Positions 1 to 6,725 are shown, counted from the first letter of the stretch. The stretch: 10,424 nucleotides of DNA from Caldilineaceae bacterium (GCA_012032975.1 JAAUPU010000035.1:1-10424), one strand, 5' to 3'. Translations and numbers: made by a program. The notes: generated from the sequence alone by a model not told the origin.

Positions 1-200
1 TCGGCGTTGGAATCGAACCAGAGCTCGAGGTTCCAGTCGTACGATACCTGCTGCGCAGCGGGCAGCGTGGCCACGTAGCCGATCTCGATGGTCTTGCCGA
101 CCGTCGTGCCGAACACGTGCTCGCGCACCAGCGGGTCCTGGCCCAGGTCGGAGAAGCGCTCCGCGTACCAGTTCCCCGATGGCATCTTGTCGTCGGCCAT
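1..200 (-). CDS. Partial hypothetical protein, runs off left edge
   Basis: The family is not recognised. Read on the minus strand, this stretch is open and has a balanced, protein-like composition (fragments such as SGNWYAERFSDLGQDP, TVGKTIEIGYVATLP and SYDWNLELWF). Almost every third codon position is G or C, a stronger bias than in the neighbouring genes. The plus-strand translation of the same bases is rich in R, H, P and V and looks like an antisense shadow. The first ATG that could start it is at 200-198 (MADDKMPSG), but no good ribosome binding site precedes it. The frame stays open further upstream to about 233 and beyond, so the piece may be an internal fragment cut by the junction with the dynamin gene. 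It has no visible signal peptide or membrane segment. The C-terminal part lies outside the window. Coding nature is inferred from composition only. Confidence 0.45.
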   Translation of the reverse strand, partial: MADDKMPSGNWYAERFSDLGQDPLVREHVFGTTVGKTIEIGYVATLPAAQQVSYDWNLELWFDSNA

Positions 201-1164
201 GCCGAAGGCGATCTTCAGTTGGATGTGCCCGACGAGGCCACCCAGGAATTGCTCGGCGGCGACTTTGGCACGTTGGATATCATCGAGGAGCAATTGGGCG
301 CGTACGAGGTCGATATGCGCCGCGACTTTACCTATCACGCCAGCCATGTGGACAATGTGCTCTACGAAATGGCCGAGCGCGGGGATCGCTTCTTTGATGA
401 CACATTGCGCTTCGGCCGCATCTTTGACTTGATGAATGCCGAGAAGTTGCGTGGCGAATTCGACCGGACGGTCGTTGCCGACACAGGCCGGGAGATCGAA
501 CGCCATGTCAACGACCTGATCGATTGGCTGGTGGACAAAGACTATCGCCAGTGGCAAGCAGTCATGGAATATCTCAACCGGCGATCCGGCCATCATGCCG
601 ATCGGATCGTGGGCAAAGTGGCCAGCGATTTTGAGTTCAACCGCCAGAACTTGCTGGCCAGCGTCGGACGCGACGCGCAGACGGTGTTATCGGGCTATGA
701 CCGCGAAGCAGAGTCGTTGAAGCTGGCGCAAGAGGTGCAGCGCGCCATCATCCAGACTGCGGCGGTCGAGGTGAGTGCCTTGGGTCTGGGCGCGATCCTG
801 GTCGCAGTTTTGCAGACGATATGCTGGACAGATCACCGGCCTTCTGGGTGCCAGTGCGGTCGCGGCGCTCGGACTCTACGTGCTGCCCTATCGTCGCACC
901 AAGGTCAAGCGTGAACTGCGCGACCGCATCAACATACTGCGCGACCAGTTGAACACGGCGATGAAGCGTCAGTTTGAGACTGAACTGGCCAATAGTATGC
1001 AGCGCATACGGGAGGCCATTGCCCCCTACACTCGCTTTGTGCGGGTCGAGCGGGAGAAGCTGGACCGACTGGACCAGGAATTGCGCACCGCGAAGCGCGA
1101 AGTGCATTCTATTCGCGATGCGGTGTACAAACAGGAAAGCGCCCCCGCGGTCGACCCTGTATGA
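201..1164 (+). pseudogene. Dynamin-family GTPase, C-terminal half only, frameshifted
   Basis: Bacterial dynamin-like proteins are large membrane-remodelling GTPases. This piece covers the helical stalk and membrane paddle, not the GTPase domain. No P-loop (GxxxxGKS/T) or G3/G4 motif is present. Visible parts are a charged helical stretch (LGAYEVDMRRDF, RFFDDTLRFGRIFDLMN, DLIDWLVDKDYRQWQ, YDREAESLKLAQEVQ), then a hydrophobic paddle (VSALGLGAILVAVLQ, then ITGLLGASAVAALGLYVLP), then a basic coiled-coil tail ending in PYTRFVRVEREKLDRLDQEL. The paddle is split between two frames. An extra base, or two missing bases, lies between about 815 and 832; deleting one A in the ACGATATGCTGG stretch restores one continuous paddle. 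The 5' side joins abruptly to opposite-strand coding sequence near 195-245. The stop at 1162-1164 overlaps the next gene's start. The dynamin call is confident from the tail pattern. Whether the damage is biological or technical is open. Confidence 0.75.
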
Positions 1165-1694
1165 AAAGCCCCGTTACACTGATTCCGCTTTCCACAGAAC
1201 ATCATATCGAAAGCATGCAAGAGGTCTATCAGGCTACGCCTGGTTATTGGGCGATGTACGAGTTGACGGGAGCGCCCGCTGGCCAAGCCAGGCGCGACCT
1301 GGAAGCCGCCGCGGCGACACCGGGACGTTCCATCCTCGGCATCGTGCGCCGTCTGGTTCGTGACGAACCGCAGGCCGGTATGGAGATGGTCGGCGTGGTG
1401 GATCTCCGCTTGCAGTGGCCGGACGAGCAGATCGCCTATGTGAGCATGATCATGGTGGCGGAGACGCATCAGCGACAGGGAATTGGCTCGCGCGCATGGC
1501 AACTGCTGCGGCCCTGGCTGGTCAACCAGACGTCGATCCAGACCGCGCGTGTAGGCGTGGAGCAGTTCAATCCCGGTGCGCTCCTCTTTTTCCAACAGCT
1601 TGGCTTTGCCCTGACAGGAGACGCCGATCGTGTCGCGGTGGGCGATAAATTTGTCCGTCTGCTCTATTTGGATCGTGCGCTGGGCGAACGCTAG
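1161..1694 (+). CDS. GNAT-family N-acetyltransferase
   Basis: Predicted cytoplasmic acetyl-CoA-dependent acetyltransferase of 177 residues, a usual length for a single GNAT domain. The acetyl-CoA pyrophosphate-binding loop is seen as QRQGIG at residues 104-109, after the beta-4 strand IAYVSMIMV. The later GNAT segment NPGALLFFQQLGF is at 137-149, and the protein ends in a beta strand (FVRLLYLD). The substrate cannot be told from sequence. The start ATG at 1161 overlaps the TGA of the dynamin gene (ATGA), and there is no ribosome binding site at a normal distance, which points to translational coupling. It is convergent with the DinB-like gene, with 31 bases between stop codons and no clear terminator hairpin there. 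No frameshift or truncation is visible. Confidence 0.85.
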   Translation: MKSPVTLIPLSTEHHIESMQEVYQATPGYWAMYELTGAPAGQARRDLEAAAATPGRSILGIVRRLVRDEPQAGMEMVGVVDLRLQWPDEQIAYVSMIMVAETHQRQGIGSRAWQLLRPWLVNQTSIQTARVGVEQFNPGALLFFQQLGFALTGDADRVAVGDKFVRLLYLDRALGER

Positions 1695-1725
1695 CCGGGC
1701 AATCTCGTCAATCCTCGCTGCGCAC

Positions 1726-2208
1726 TCAACGCCCTTGGGCAGCCAGCGTCCTTTGGATCTGATCGATGTGCGCCTCCCCATGTTCGGCATATCCGTGCAG
1801 TTGCGCCTCTAGGCTTACCACGCCAGATTCTGGATGAAATCCAGTCCGCGACCAGCTATCGGCAGGCAGGGTTTCCCAAAACAGCACCCATCTATTGTGA
1901 AGGCTCGTCAACAATGCCAGCGAGCTGGTCAAGTCTGCGCTCTGGGCATCGGGCAACCTCGCCCAAAGGTCTTGGTCGTATGGCTTGAGCGGGGGATTCT
2001 CTTCGGTGGCGATGAGCTTGCAGCGGATATAGCTGTTCATGTGCGAATCTGCCAGGTGGTGGACATTTTGCGCCACTGTCCATTCGGGGGGGAGAAAATG
2101 GGTGGTCAACTGCTCGTCTGACAATCCAGAAACCAGTCGGGTGATCTGGCCGGGCAATGCGCGGATCTTTTCGATCTGTGCCAGGCGGTTTTTTGTGGCG
2201 TTTGTCAT
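1726..2208 (-). CDS. DinB/YfiT-like metal-binding four-helix protein
   Basis: A 160-residue member of the DinB superfamily, closest in pattern to Bacillus YfiT, which is annotated as a putative metal-dependent hydrolase with a four-helix bundle and three His metal ligands. Candidate ligands are visible: H50/H51 in WTVAQNVHHLADSHMNSY, and H143 and H147 in YAEHGEAHIDQI. The TEENPPLKPYDQDLW stretch after the first His is also typical of YfiT. The start was set at the ATG 2208-2206 because GAGGACAGGA lies just upstream, with AGGA 5 nt from the ATG. An in-frame ATG at 2256 would add 16 polar residues but has no ribosome binding site. No signal peptide is present, so it is probably cytoplasmic. Proteins of this superfamily include bacillithiol or mycothiol transferases and stress-induced proteins, so the true activity is unknown. 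Confidence 0.85.
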   Translation of the reverse strand: MTNATKNRLAQIEKIRALPGQITRLVSGLSDEQLTTHFLPPEWTVAQNVHHLADSHMNSYIRCKLIATEENPPLKPYDQDLWARLPDAQSADLTSSLALLTSLHNRWVLFWETLPADSWSRTGFHPESGVVSLEAQLHGYAEHGEAHIDQIQRTLAAQGR

Positions 2209-2684
2209 GGGTATCCTGTCCTCAATGTTTGGTTGGCTGGTTTGGCTTGATGGCATTGCATGGGCTTGCGCTTTGAGACGAACATGACAGCAGCACCATC
2301 GGAAATGATCCGTCGTAGTGGCTACAATTTAAGGCGGCCAGCCAGACTTCCCGCGGTGTGTCGCCAGATTCTGCCATGAGGGAGCGAGAGCGACCTCTGC
2401 CGGGCTGACGTTTTTGTGAAGGAGCTCCGATTTTGGGATGCGCCCCATGCTTGAAATGTGGTTGGGGCTGAGTCTCGGCGTAGTGTACAATAGACCGACG
2501 GCAAAATGCGACAGCTTAAATGATGTTGCCAGTCCTGTTGGCCGATTGATGGCGGTACCCAAAAGGATGACGCGGTGACGGAGAGTGGTCGGCGCGTCTT
2601 TGTCATCCAACCGTGGTGATACGAGATTTCCACAAAGCAGCGCTCTCCTCACGATCGCTAGGCGCTTCACGCCATACATCCAGT
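2209..2684. other. Intergenic region between divergent genes
   Basis: This 476-base gap separates the DinB-like gene (minus) from the CNNM gene (plus). The ribosome binding site of the DinB-like gene is at 2223-2214. One plausible plus-strand promoter lies at 2462-2491. The CNNM frame is open back to a GTG at 2613, but the extra residues do not look like family sequence. No tRNA, terminator or convincing small ORF was seen. No clear minus-strand promoter for the DinB-like gene could be picked out. Confidence 0.6.
2462..2491 (+). promoter_or_regulatory. Predicted sigma70-type promoter for CNNM gene
   Basis: TTGGGG at 2462-2467 and TACAAT at 2486-2491 are separated by 18 bases. Transcription would start near 2498, leaving a leader of about 187 nt before the ATG at 2685. 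The -10 matches consensus at 5 of 6 positions and the -35 at 3 or 4. The call is based on sequence alone. Confidence 0.4.
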
Positions 2685-3740
2685 ATGCTGCAATTAGTCA
2701 TCGCCATTCTCATCGTATTGGTCACTTCTGGTCTCTGCTCTGGCACGGAAGCGGCGCTCTTTTCTGTCCCCATGATTCGTGTGCACCAGATGGTCCAGAC
2801 CGAGCAACGCTTTGCCTCCTCGCTGCTTGCCATCCGCGAAAATATGAGCCGCCCCATCGCGACCATCGTCATCCTCAACAATATCGCCAATATCGTGGGC
2901 AGCATCACCATTGGTATTCTGGCGGCGGATGTATTGGGCCAGCACTGGCTGGGGATCTTCTCCGGTGTGCTGACGTTCCTCGTCATCATCTTCGCCGAGA
3001 TTATCCCGAAGACTTTGGGCGAGCAATATGCGGAGAAGATCGCGCTTGTCGCCTCCCGTCCAGTGCAGATATTGACGCTCCTGTTTACACCGATTGTCTG
3101 GACCATCGAACAGATCACCAGGCCCTTTACCCGCGGCAAGACTTTTCCGACGACTGATGAGTCCGAGATCAAGCTGCTGACCCAAATCGGCCTGCAAGAG
3201 GGGATCATAGAGCAGGATGAGTCGGACATGATCTTGCGCGTCTTTCGGCTCAACGATGTGACCGCTGCCGATATCATGACGCCGCGGGTCTCGATCACTT
3301 CGCTCAATTCCGAGTGGACATTGGCGGCGGCCAAGGAGATTATCATTGCCTCGCCCCATAGCCGCTTGATCCTCACCGGGGAATCGCCCGACGATGTCCA
3401 CGGCTTTGTGTTGAAAAACGAGCTTCTTTCGGCAATTGTGCAGGAGCGTGAAGCGGAGCCTCTACGAACATTCACCCGCGAGATCACATTCGTGCCGCAA
3501 AATGTGAATGCGGACAAACTGCTGGTGACCTTTCAAAAGAGCCACCAGCATCTCGCAATCGTGATCGACGAGTTTGGCGGGGTGGCCGGCGTGGTCTCTC
3601 TGGAGGATGTGCTGGAGACGCTGACCGGTGCGATCGTGGATGAAACGGACAAGATTCCCGACTTGCGCGCCGCAGCCAGACGTCGCAGCCGTTCACGCCT
3701 CTATCCGCCGGGAGCCTCTGAAATTCGCCCCGAAAACTGA
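2685..3740 (+). CDS. CNNM/DUF21 transmembrane protein with CBS pair (hemolysin C/CorC-like)
   Basis: An integral membrane protein of the CNNM family. These proteins are linked to divalent cation (Mg2+, Co2+) transport; "hemolysin" is an old name. It has 351 residues from this start. The membrane domain (about 1-150) has hydrophobic stretches near 2-18, 57-82, 87-107 and 126-143, and the family motifs CSGTEAALFS (17-26), NNIANIVGS (65-73) and AEIIPKTLGEQYAE (104-117). An amphipathic linker EGIIEQDESDMI follows (172-183). Then come two CBS modules, the first from DIMTPR (196-201), the second ending with VIDEFGGVAGVVSLEDVLE (293-311). The C-terminal CorC_HlyC domain is absent; instead a short basic tail (RRRSRSR) ends the protein. 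ATG 2685 was preferred over GTG 2613 because family proteins begin at the first membrane helix, though neither has a good ribosome binding site. It is convergent with the delta-60 gene, 11 bases apart. Confidence 0.85.
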   Translation: MLQLVIAILIVLVTSGLCSGTEAALFSVPMIRVHQMVQTEQRFASSLLAIRENMSRPIATIVILNNIANIVGSITIGILAADVLGQHWLGIFSGVLTFLVIIFAEIIPKTLGEQYAEKIALVASRPVQILTLLFTPIVWTIEQITRPFTRGKTFPTTDESEIKLLTQIGLQEGIIEQDESDMILRVFRLNDVTAADIMTPRVSITSLNSEWTLAAAKEIIIASPHSRLILTGESPDDVHGFVLKNELLSAIVQEREAEPLRTFTREITFVPQNVNADKLLVTFQKSHQHLAIVIDEFGGVAGVVSLEDVLETLTGAIVDETDKIPDLRAAARRRSRSRLYPPGASEIRPEN

Positions 3741-3751
3741 CCGTCACACAC

Positions 3752-4973
3752 TTACTCGGCGCTGCCCCCAACCACCAGCCGCCCCTCGGCGTCGATTACC
3801 AGCGCCCAGATCCCCTCGTAGCCGGCATAGTCGAAATCAGTCAGCACTTTGCCGCCTTCACCAAAGGCTGGATCCAGTTGTCCGTCGTCCAGATAACAAG
3901 CCAGCGCAAATTGCTGTTCAGCCTCGCCTGCCGCGATGATGCGGCCTGTCTGGTCGATCGCGATGGATCGGATGCTCTCCATTGAGGAGCAGTGAAAGTC
4001 GGTCAGCACCTGCCCGCTCCGATTGAAGGTGACGTCCACCGTTCCGTCGCTGCAGAAGCGGGACCAGCGCAAAGCGAGTGCCTTCCTCCACCGTAGCCAA
4101 TCCCCCGACGACGATCCGGTCCAACTCGTCCACCCTCAACGATTTCATCATCTCATCACCCGCGGCCGAGAAGCGAGCCAGAACAGTGCCGTTCTGGCCA
4201 AAAGTGTTGTCGAGTGCGCCGTTCTCGGTGTAGCGGGCCAGCGCATAACAGGTTTGTCCATCGACCGTTGCCCATCCGCCTGCCACGAGCCTGCCTTTGC
4301 CGTCGATGGCGACCGCTTCCACACTGTGGGCCGACGAACCGTCGAAGTCGGTAAACACCAGGCCGCTGGCGCCAAACGCGCTGTCCTGCTCGCCGTTGGG
4401 AAGATAGCGAGCCACGGCAAACTGGGTTCTGGTGGAGCGCATGACCCAACCGCCGACCAGGATGCGTCCGTGCAGATCCAGCTCAACCGCCTCGATGCTG
4501 TCATCCAAAGCGCCTTCAATATGGGTCAGGACGATGCCGTTGTCGCCAAAGGCGGGGTCGAGGATGCCATCGCTGCCATACCGCGCCAACGCAAATTGGT
4601 CCCGGCCTGAAGAGCGGGCCAGTCCGCCTGCGATCACCCTGTCGGCGTCGTCCACGACCAACGCGGAAATCGACGCGTAGTGGTTTGTGCCGACCGGTGT
4701 GATGACTTTGCCATCTCCGTTGAAGGCGTGGTCGAGGCTGCCATTTGTGTCGTACCGAGCGACCACGAAGTGGCTGCGTGTTTCGCCATTTTCCAGGGAT
4801 GCACCCCATGCGCGTCCGCCCACCACGATGCGTCCCTGGCTGTCAACCGCGATGGCGGTGATCGCCTCTTCTGGAATGATGTCAAAATCGGTCAACACCT
4901 TGCCGCCAAAGCTGAAGCCATGGTCCAGAGAACCATCCTGATTGTAACGAGCCAGCGCAAATCGCTTTGCCAT
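3752..4973 (-). pseudogene. Seven-repeat delta-60 repeat protein, one frameshift
   Basis: Made almost wholly of delta-60 repeats (the TIGR02608 type), predicted to form beta-propeller-like blades. No enzymatic role is known for these repeats. Seven units begin near residues 5, 69, 127, 185, 243, 301 and about 355, each following the pattern FALARY-x-DGxLDxxFGxxGxVLTDF...IxAxAxDxxGRIxVGG. The reconstructed length is about 406 residues. The start ATG 4973-4971 has AAGGGG upstream with 7 nt spacing, and an in-frame TGA lies 12 bases upstream, so no longer N-terminus or signal peptide is possible. One extra base near 4060-4065 (a GTC where repeat 6 needs GCC, FALAR) throws the last two repeats out of frame. 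After correction they run perfectly to TAA at 3754-3752. The frameshift is probably a sequencing error, but decay is not excluded. A promoter overlapping a palindrome lies upstream. Confidence 0.8.
3755..4961 (-). repeat. Seven tandem delta-60 protein repeats
   Basis: Protein-level repeat array with spacings of about 64, 58, 58, 58, 58 and 54 residues. The units differ clearly at DNA level, so this is an old array and not a recent tandem duplication. Most conserved are the aromatic-Ala-Arg-Tyr opening, the LD..F.GxG turn and the GRI/LxxGG end. Confidence 0.8.
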
Positions 4974-5072
4974 CGAGTGACCCCTTCAAGAAATCCGTTG
5001 CGGTAGGTGGCATTCCTGTGTTGACCCCGGGAGCAGGTGCATCGTCTCTCCCAGGCTCGGAGGATGACCGCC

Positions 5073-5101
5073 ATTTTAGCATAGAGACCCAGACCGACCA
5101 A
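5073..5101 (-). promoter_or_regulatory. Predicted extended -10 promoter for delta-60 gene
   Basis: On the minus strand, TTGGTC (5101-5096) is 17 bases from TAAAAT (5078-5073), and TGC directly before the -10 makes it an extended -10 element. Transcription would begin near 5066, about 93 nt before the delta-60 ATG. The -35 lies inside a perfect inverted repeat, so occupation of that site could block the promoter. Confidence 0.5.
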
Positions 5102-5113
5102 GGGTCTTGGTCG
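5095..5113. repeat. 19-base inverted repeat over the -35 (operator-like)
   Basis: CGACCAAG-GGT-CTTGGTCG is a perfect 8-base inverted repeat with a 3-base spacer. It lies 52 to 70 bases after the glycosyltransferase stop on the minus strand and covers the -35 of the predicted delta-60 promoter. No T-tract follows on either strand, so a regulator site is more likely than an intrinsic terminator, though a weak terminator is possible. Confidence 0.5.
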
Positions 5114-5164
5114 ATTTCGGATGTCGGGCTGCGGGCGAGACCGGGCGTCCTATCTTTCTGTGAC

Positions 5165-6382
5165 TCACCTGTGCGGTTGCAGCCGAGAAAAATGTTCGAT
5201 ATACCGCCTGGCCAATACAGGCCAGCCCAACTCCCTCTCGACGCGAAGACGGCCCGCTTTCCCAAACTCGATCCGCTTTTCCTTGTCCTGAACCAGTGTG
5301 GCGATAGCCCCGGCCAATGCCAGAGAGTTCTGTTCCGGCACAATCAACCCGGTCCGTCCATCGACGATTGCCAGCGGATTGCCTGCCGCTGCCGAAGCTA
5401 CCACAGGTTTCCCACAGCTCATCGCATCCAATACACAGACATTGAGGCCGTCGGCGGGGCGGCTCACCGATGGCATGACGAGCAGGTCCGCCAGATTGTA
5501 GTAGGCGCCGATCTGGTTGTTGGGGACGTTGCCCAGCCAACGCACCTGTTCGCCAACGCCAATTGGCTGCCAATTGTTGCCACGTGTGCCACTCGTCACC
5601 TTCGCCGATCATCACTGCGCAGATGGGCGCGCCTGCAAGCGGCGGCTCTGCCAGCGCACGCAACAGCACGTCGAAGCCTTTCTTGGGCACCATGCGCCCC
5701 ACACAGAGCAGCACCACGGCGTCATGCGCAACCCCAAGTCGCACGCGCAATTCGGCGACACCGGCGCCGCATGGGCGAAGTAAATTGGGGTCCACGCCGT
5801 AGACGATCATGTCGAGCTTTGCCGGGTCAGCACCCAACCCCACGATGCTATCACGCAGCGCCGCGCTGTTGGCCGTCAACAGATCGGCCTGGCGAAAGAC
5901 AAAGCGCGCCATTGCGCGGAAGAGCGGGTTCATCCCTGCCACCTGTGCATCTGAGCCCGGGGGATGGAGACCACAAGCGGGATCGATAGCCGACGGCTCA
6001 TCACTGCGGCGATGAAGCCGTTGGGCAAGAGCCAGTGGGCATGAAGCACATGGGGACGCCATGCCCGTGCGCGGCGCGTCAGCGTGGCAATCCCCGCTGC
6101 AAAGAGTGCCGGGCTGAGCAAATATGCTTCCGTGCGCAATGAAAGGTCGGATTCCATCGTGCGCATGTAGCCAAGCCGGTGGAGTCGATCTGGCCAGATG
6201 AAACGGTAGGGTTCGAGGCGGACGGTGCGGGACAGCTTCGGGTCATAGGCAGGGTCATAGGGCGCCCAGACCGCAACCTCTTCTCCTTGTCGCACCAGTT
6301 CTTCGCAGAGCGCCTCGACAAACACACCGCTAAAGTCACCGGCAAAGCGGGGATAGTTGTGGGTCAGAACGCCGATTCTCAT
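5165..6382 (-). pseudogene. Family 4 glycosyltransferase, two compensating frameshifts
   Basis: Predicted GT-B fold retaining glycosyltransferase (GT4, Glycos_transf_1) of about 405 residues after correction, a normal length. Enzymes of this family move a sugar from a nucleotide donor to glycans or lipids at the cytoplasmic face. The N-terminal segment (MRIGVLTHNYPRFAGDFSG to HVLHAHWLLPNG) is in one frame. The middle (SDAQVAGMNPLFRAMARF, VVLLCVGRMVPKKGFDVLL, MIGEGDE) is in a second. The C-terminal donor-binding part (VRWLGNVPNNQI, DGLNVCVLDAMSCGKPVVAS) returns to the first. The first shift is a missing base in the G5 run at 5959-5963; the second is one extra base or two missing bases near 5559-5570. 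The usual EX7E donor motif is DX7D here (D-GLNVCVL-D). The two shifts cancel, so start and stop share a frame. The acceptor is unknown. Confidence 0.8.
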
Positions 6383-6548
6383 GGCGTGATTCTAGCGTAG
6401 CCAACCGGCAAACGTGAATTTTCACCCACAGGATGCGCCTGTTTTCTTGGAGAGATCCAAGAGAAAAGGCGACCGCGGCTGCCGCGATCGCTACTCTGGA
6501 GGGGTCGGCCTGTTTGGCCTGGTCCAACGGGGCGGAAGTCAAATATCT
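6383..6548. other. Divergent intergenic region, left part
   Basis: This is part of the 339-base gap between the glycosyltransferase (minus) and the sulfurtransferase (plus). It holds the predicted glycosyltransferase promoter at 6389-6418 and two small perfect hairpins: CTTGGA-GAGA-TCCAAG at 6446-6461 and CGCGG-CTG-CCGCG at 6474-6486. Neither is followed by a T-tract. No gene was seen here. Confidence 0.5.
6389..6418 (-). promoter_or_regulatory. Predicted promoter giving a near-leaderless glycosyltransferase mRNA
   Basis: Minus strand: TAGAAT at 6394-6389 with TTCACG at 6418-6413 as a possible -35, spacer 18. The -10 ends only 6 bases before the ATG (6382), so transcription would start at or next to the start codon. 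No ribosome binding site precedes that ATG, which agrees with a leaderless message. Confidence 0.35.
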
Positions 6549-6578
6549 TTGACAAAACGGCCCCGACTTGGCTATACT
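6549..6578 (+). promoter_or_regulatory. Strong sigma70-type promoter for sulfurtransferase
   Basis: TTGACA at 6549-6554 is a perfect -35, and TATACT at 6573-6578 matches the -10 consensus at 5 of 6 positions; the spacer is 18. This is the best promoter in the window. Transcription should begin near 6585, giving a leader of about 137 nt that contains a short upstream ORF and two small potential hairpins (TGTCG/CGACA at 6637-6658, and CTGT/ACAG nearby). Confidence 0.7.
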
Positions 6579-6635
6579 CGCAAGGCTTCTTTTGCAATCG
6601 ACGCCGCGCCGGGGCTTGGTGCATACAAGGCAGCA

Positions 6636-6725
6636 ATGTCGGCGTGGCGCATTCGACACAGCTGTTCCGGCCTGACAGTGCGCACCCACAACTGGGCCAC
6701 ATGGAGTATAGGAGAAAATGAATGA
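6636..6725 (+). CDS. Possible 29-codon upstream ORF overlapping sulfurtransferase start
   Basis: ATG at 6636 is preceded by AAGG (6627-6630) at 5 nt spacing. It opens a 29-codon frame ([12 protein letters not shown]...SIGENE) whose TGA at 6723-6725 overlaps the sulfurtransferase ATG at 6722 as ATGA. Its place in the leader of a strong promoter and the stop/start overlap suggest translational coupling or leader-peptide control. It has one Cys, at residue 10. The peptide resembles no family I know, and a frame this short can arise by chance. The sulfurtransferase also has its own good ribosome binding site, so coupling would not be essential. Confidence 0.3.
   Translation: MSAWRIRHSCSGLTVRTHNWATWSIGENE

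Noticed and set aside
8..18. tRNA T-arm-like sequence GGTTCGATTCC on the minus strand
   Set aside because: Only three of five T-stem pairs form, and no anticodon arm or acceptor stem is found nearby; it fits better as codons of the minus-strand ORF.
117..914. A single 265-residue plus-strand protein beginning at GTG 117
   Set aside because: Its first 30-40 residues are antisense to a better minus-strand coding stretch and do not resemble dynamin, and its last residues after about 815 are out of frame. Only the middle is real dynamin sequence.
1026..1790. Long minus-strand ORF (254 residues)
   Set aside because: Antisense shadow of the dynamin tail and the GNAT gene; low-complexity R/H/S composition and no family motifs.
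2323..2328. TACAAT as a second promoter ahead of the CNNM gene
   Set aside because: No acceptable -35 at 16-19 bases and no TGn extension.
2603..3517. Long minus-strand ORF (304 residues)
   Set aside because: Antisense of the CNNM gene, which has strong family motifs. The antisense protein is rich in Ser, Arg and Met with no recognisable domain.
5559..5963. Programmed ribosomal frameshifting in the glycosyltransferase
   Set aside because: Two shifts of opposite sign would be needed, with no slippery heptamer followed by a strong stem, and similar isolated indels occur in two unrelated neighbours. Sequencing error is simpler.
4967..5989. Long plus-strand ORF (340 residues)
   Set aside because: Lies antisense to the glycosyltransferase and is rich in R, H, P and A; no motif or ribosome binding site supports it.
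6446..6461. Hairpin CTTGGA-GAGA-TCCAAG as a terminator
   Set aside because: No T-tract on either strand, and it lies between divergent genes where a terminator is not expected.
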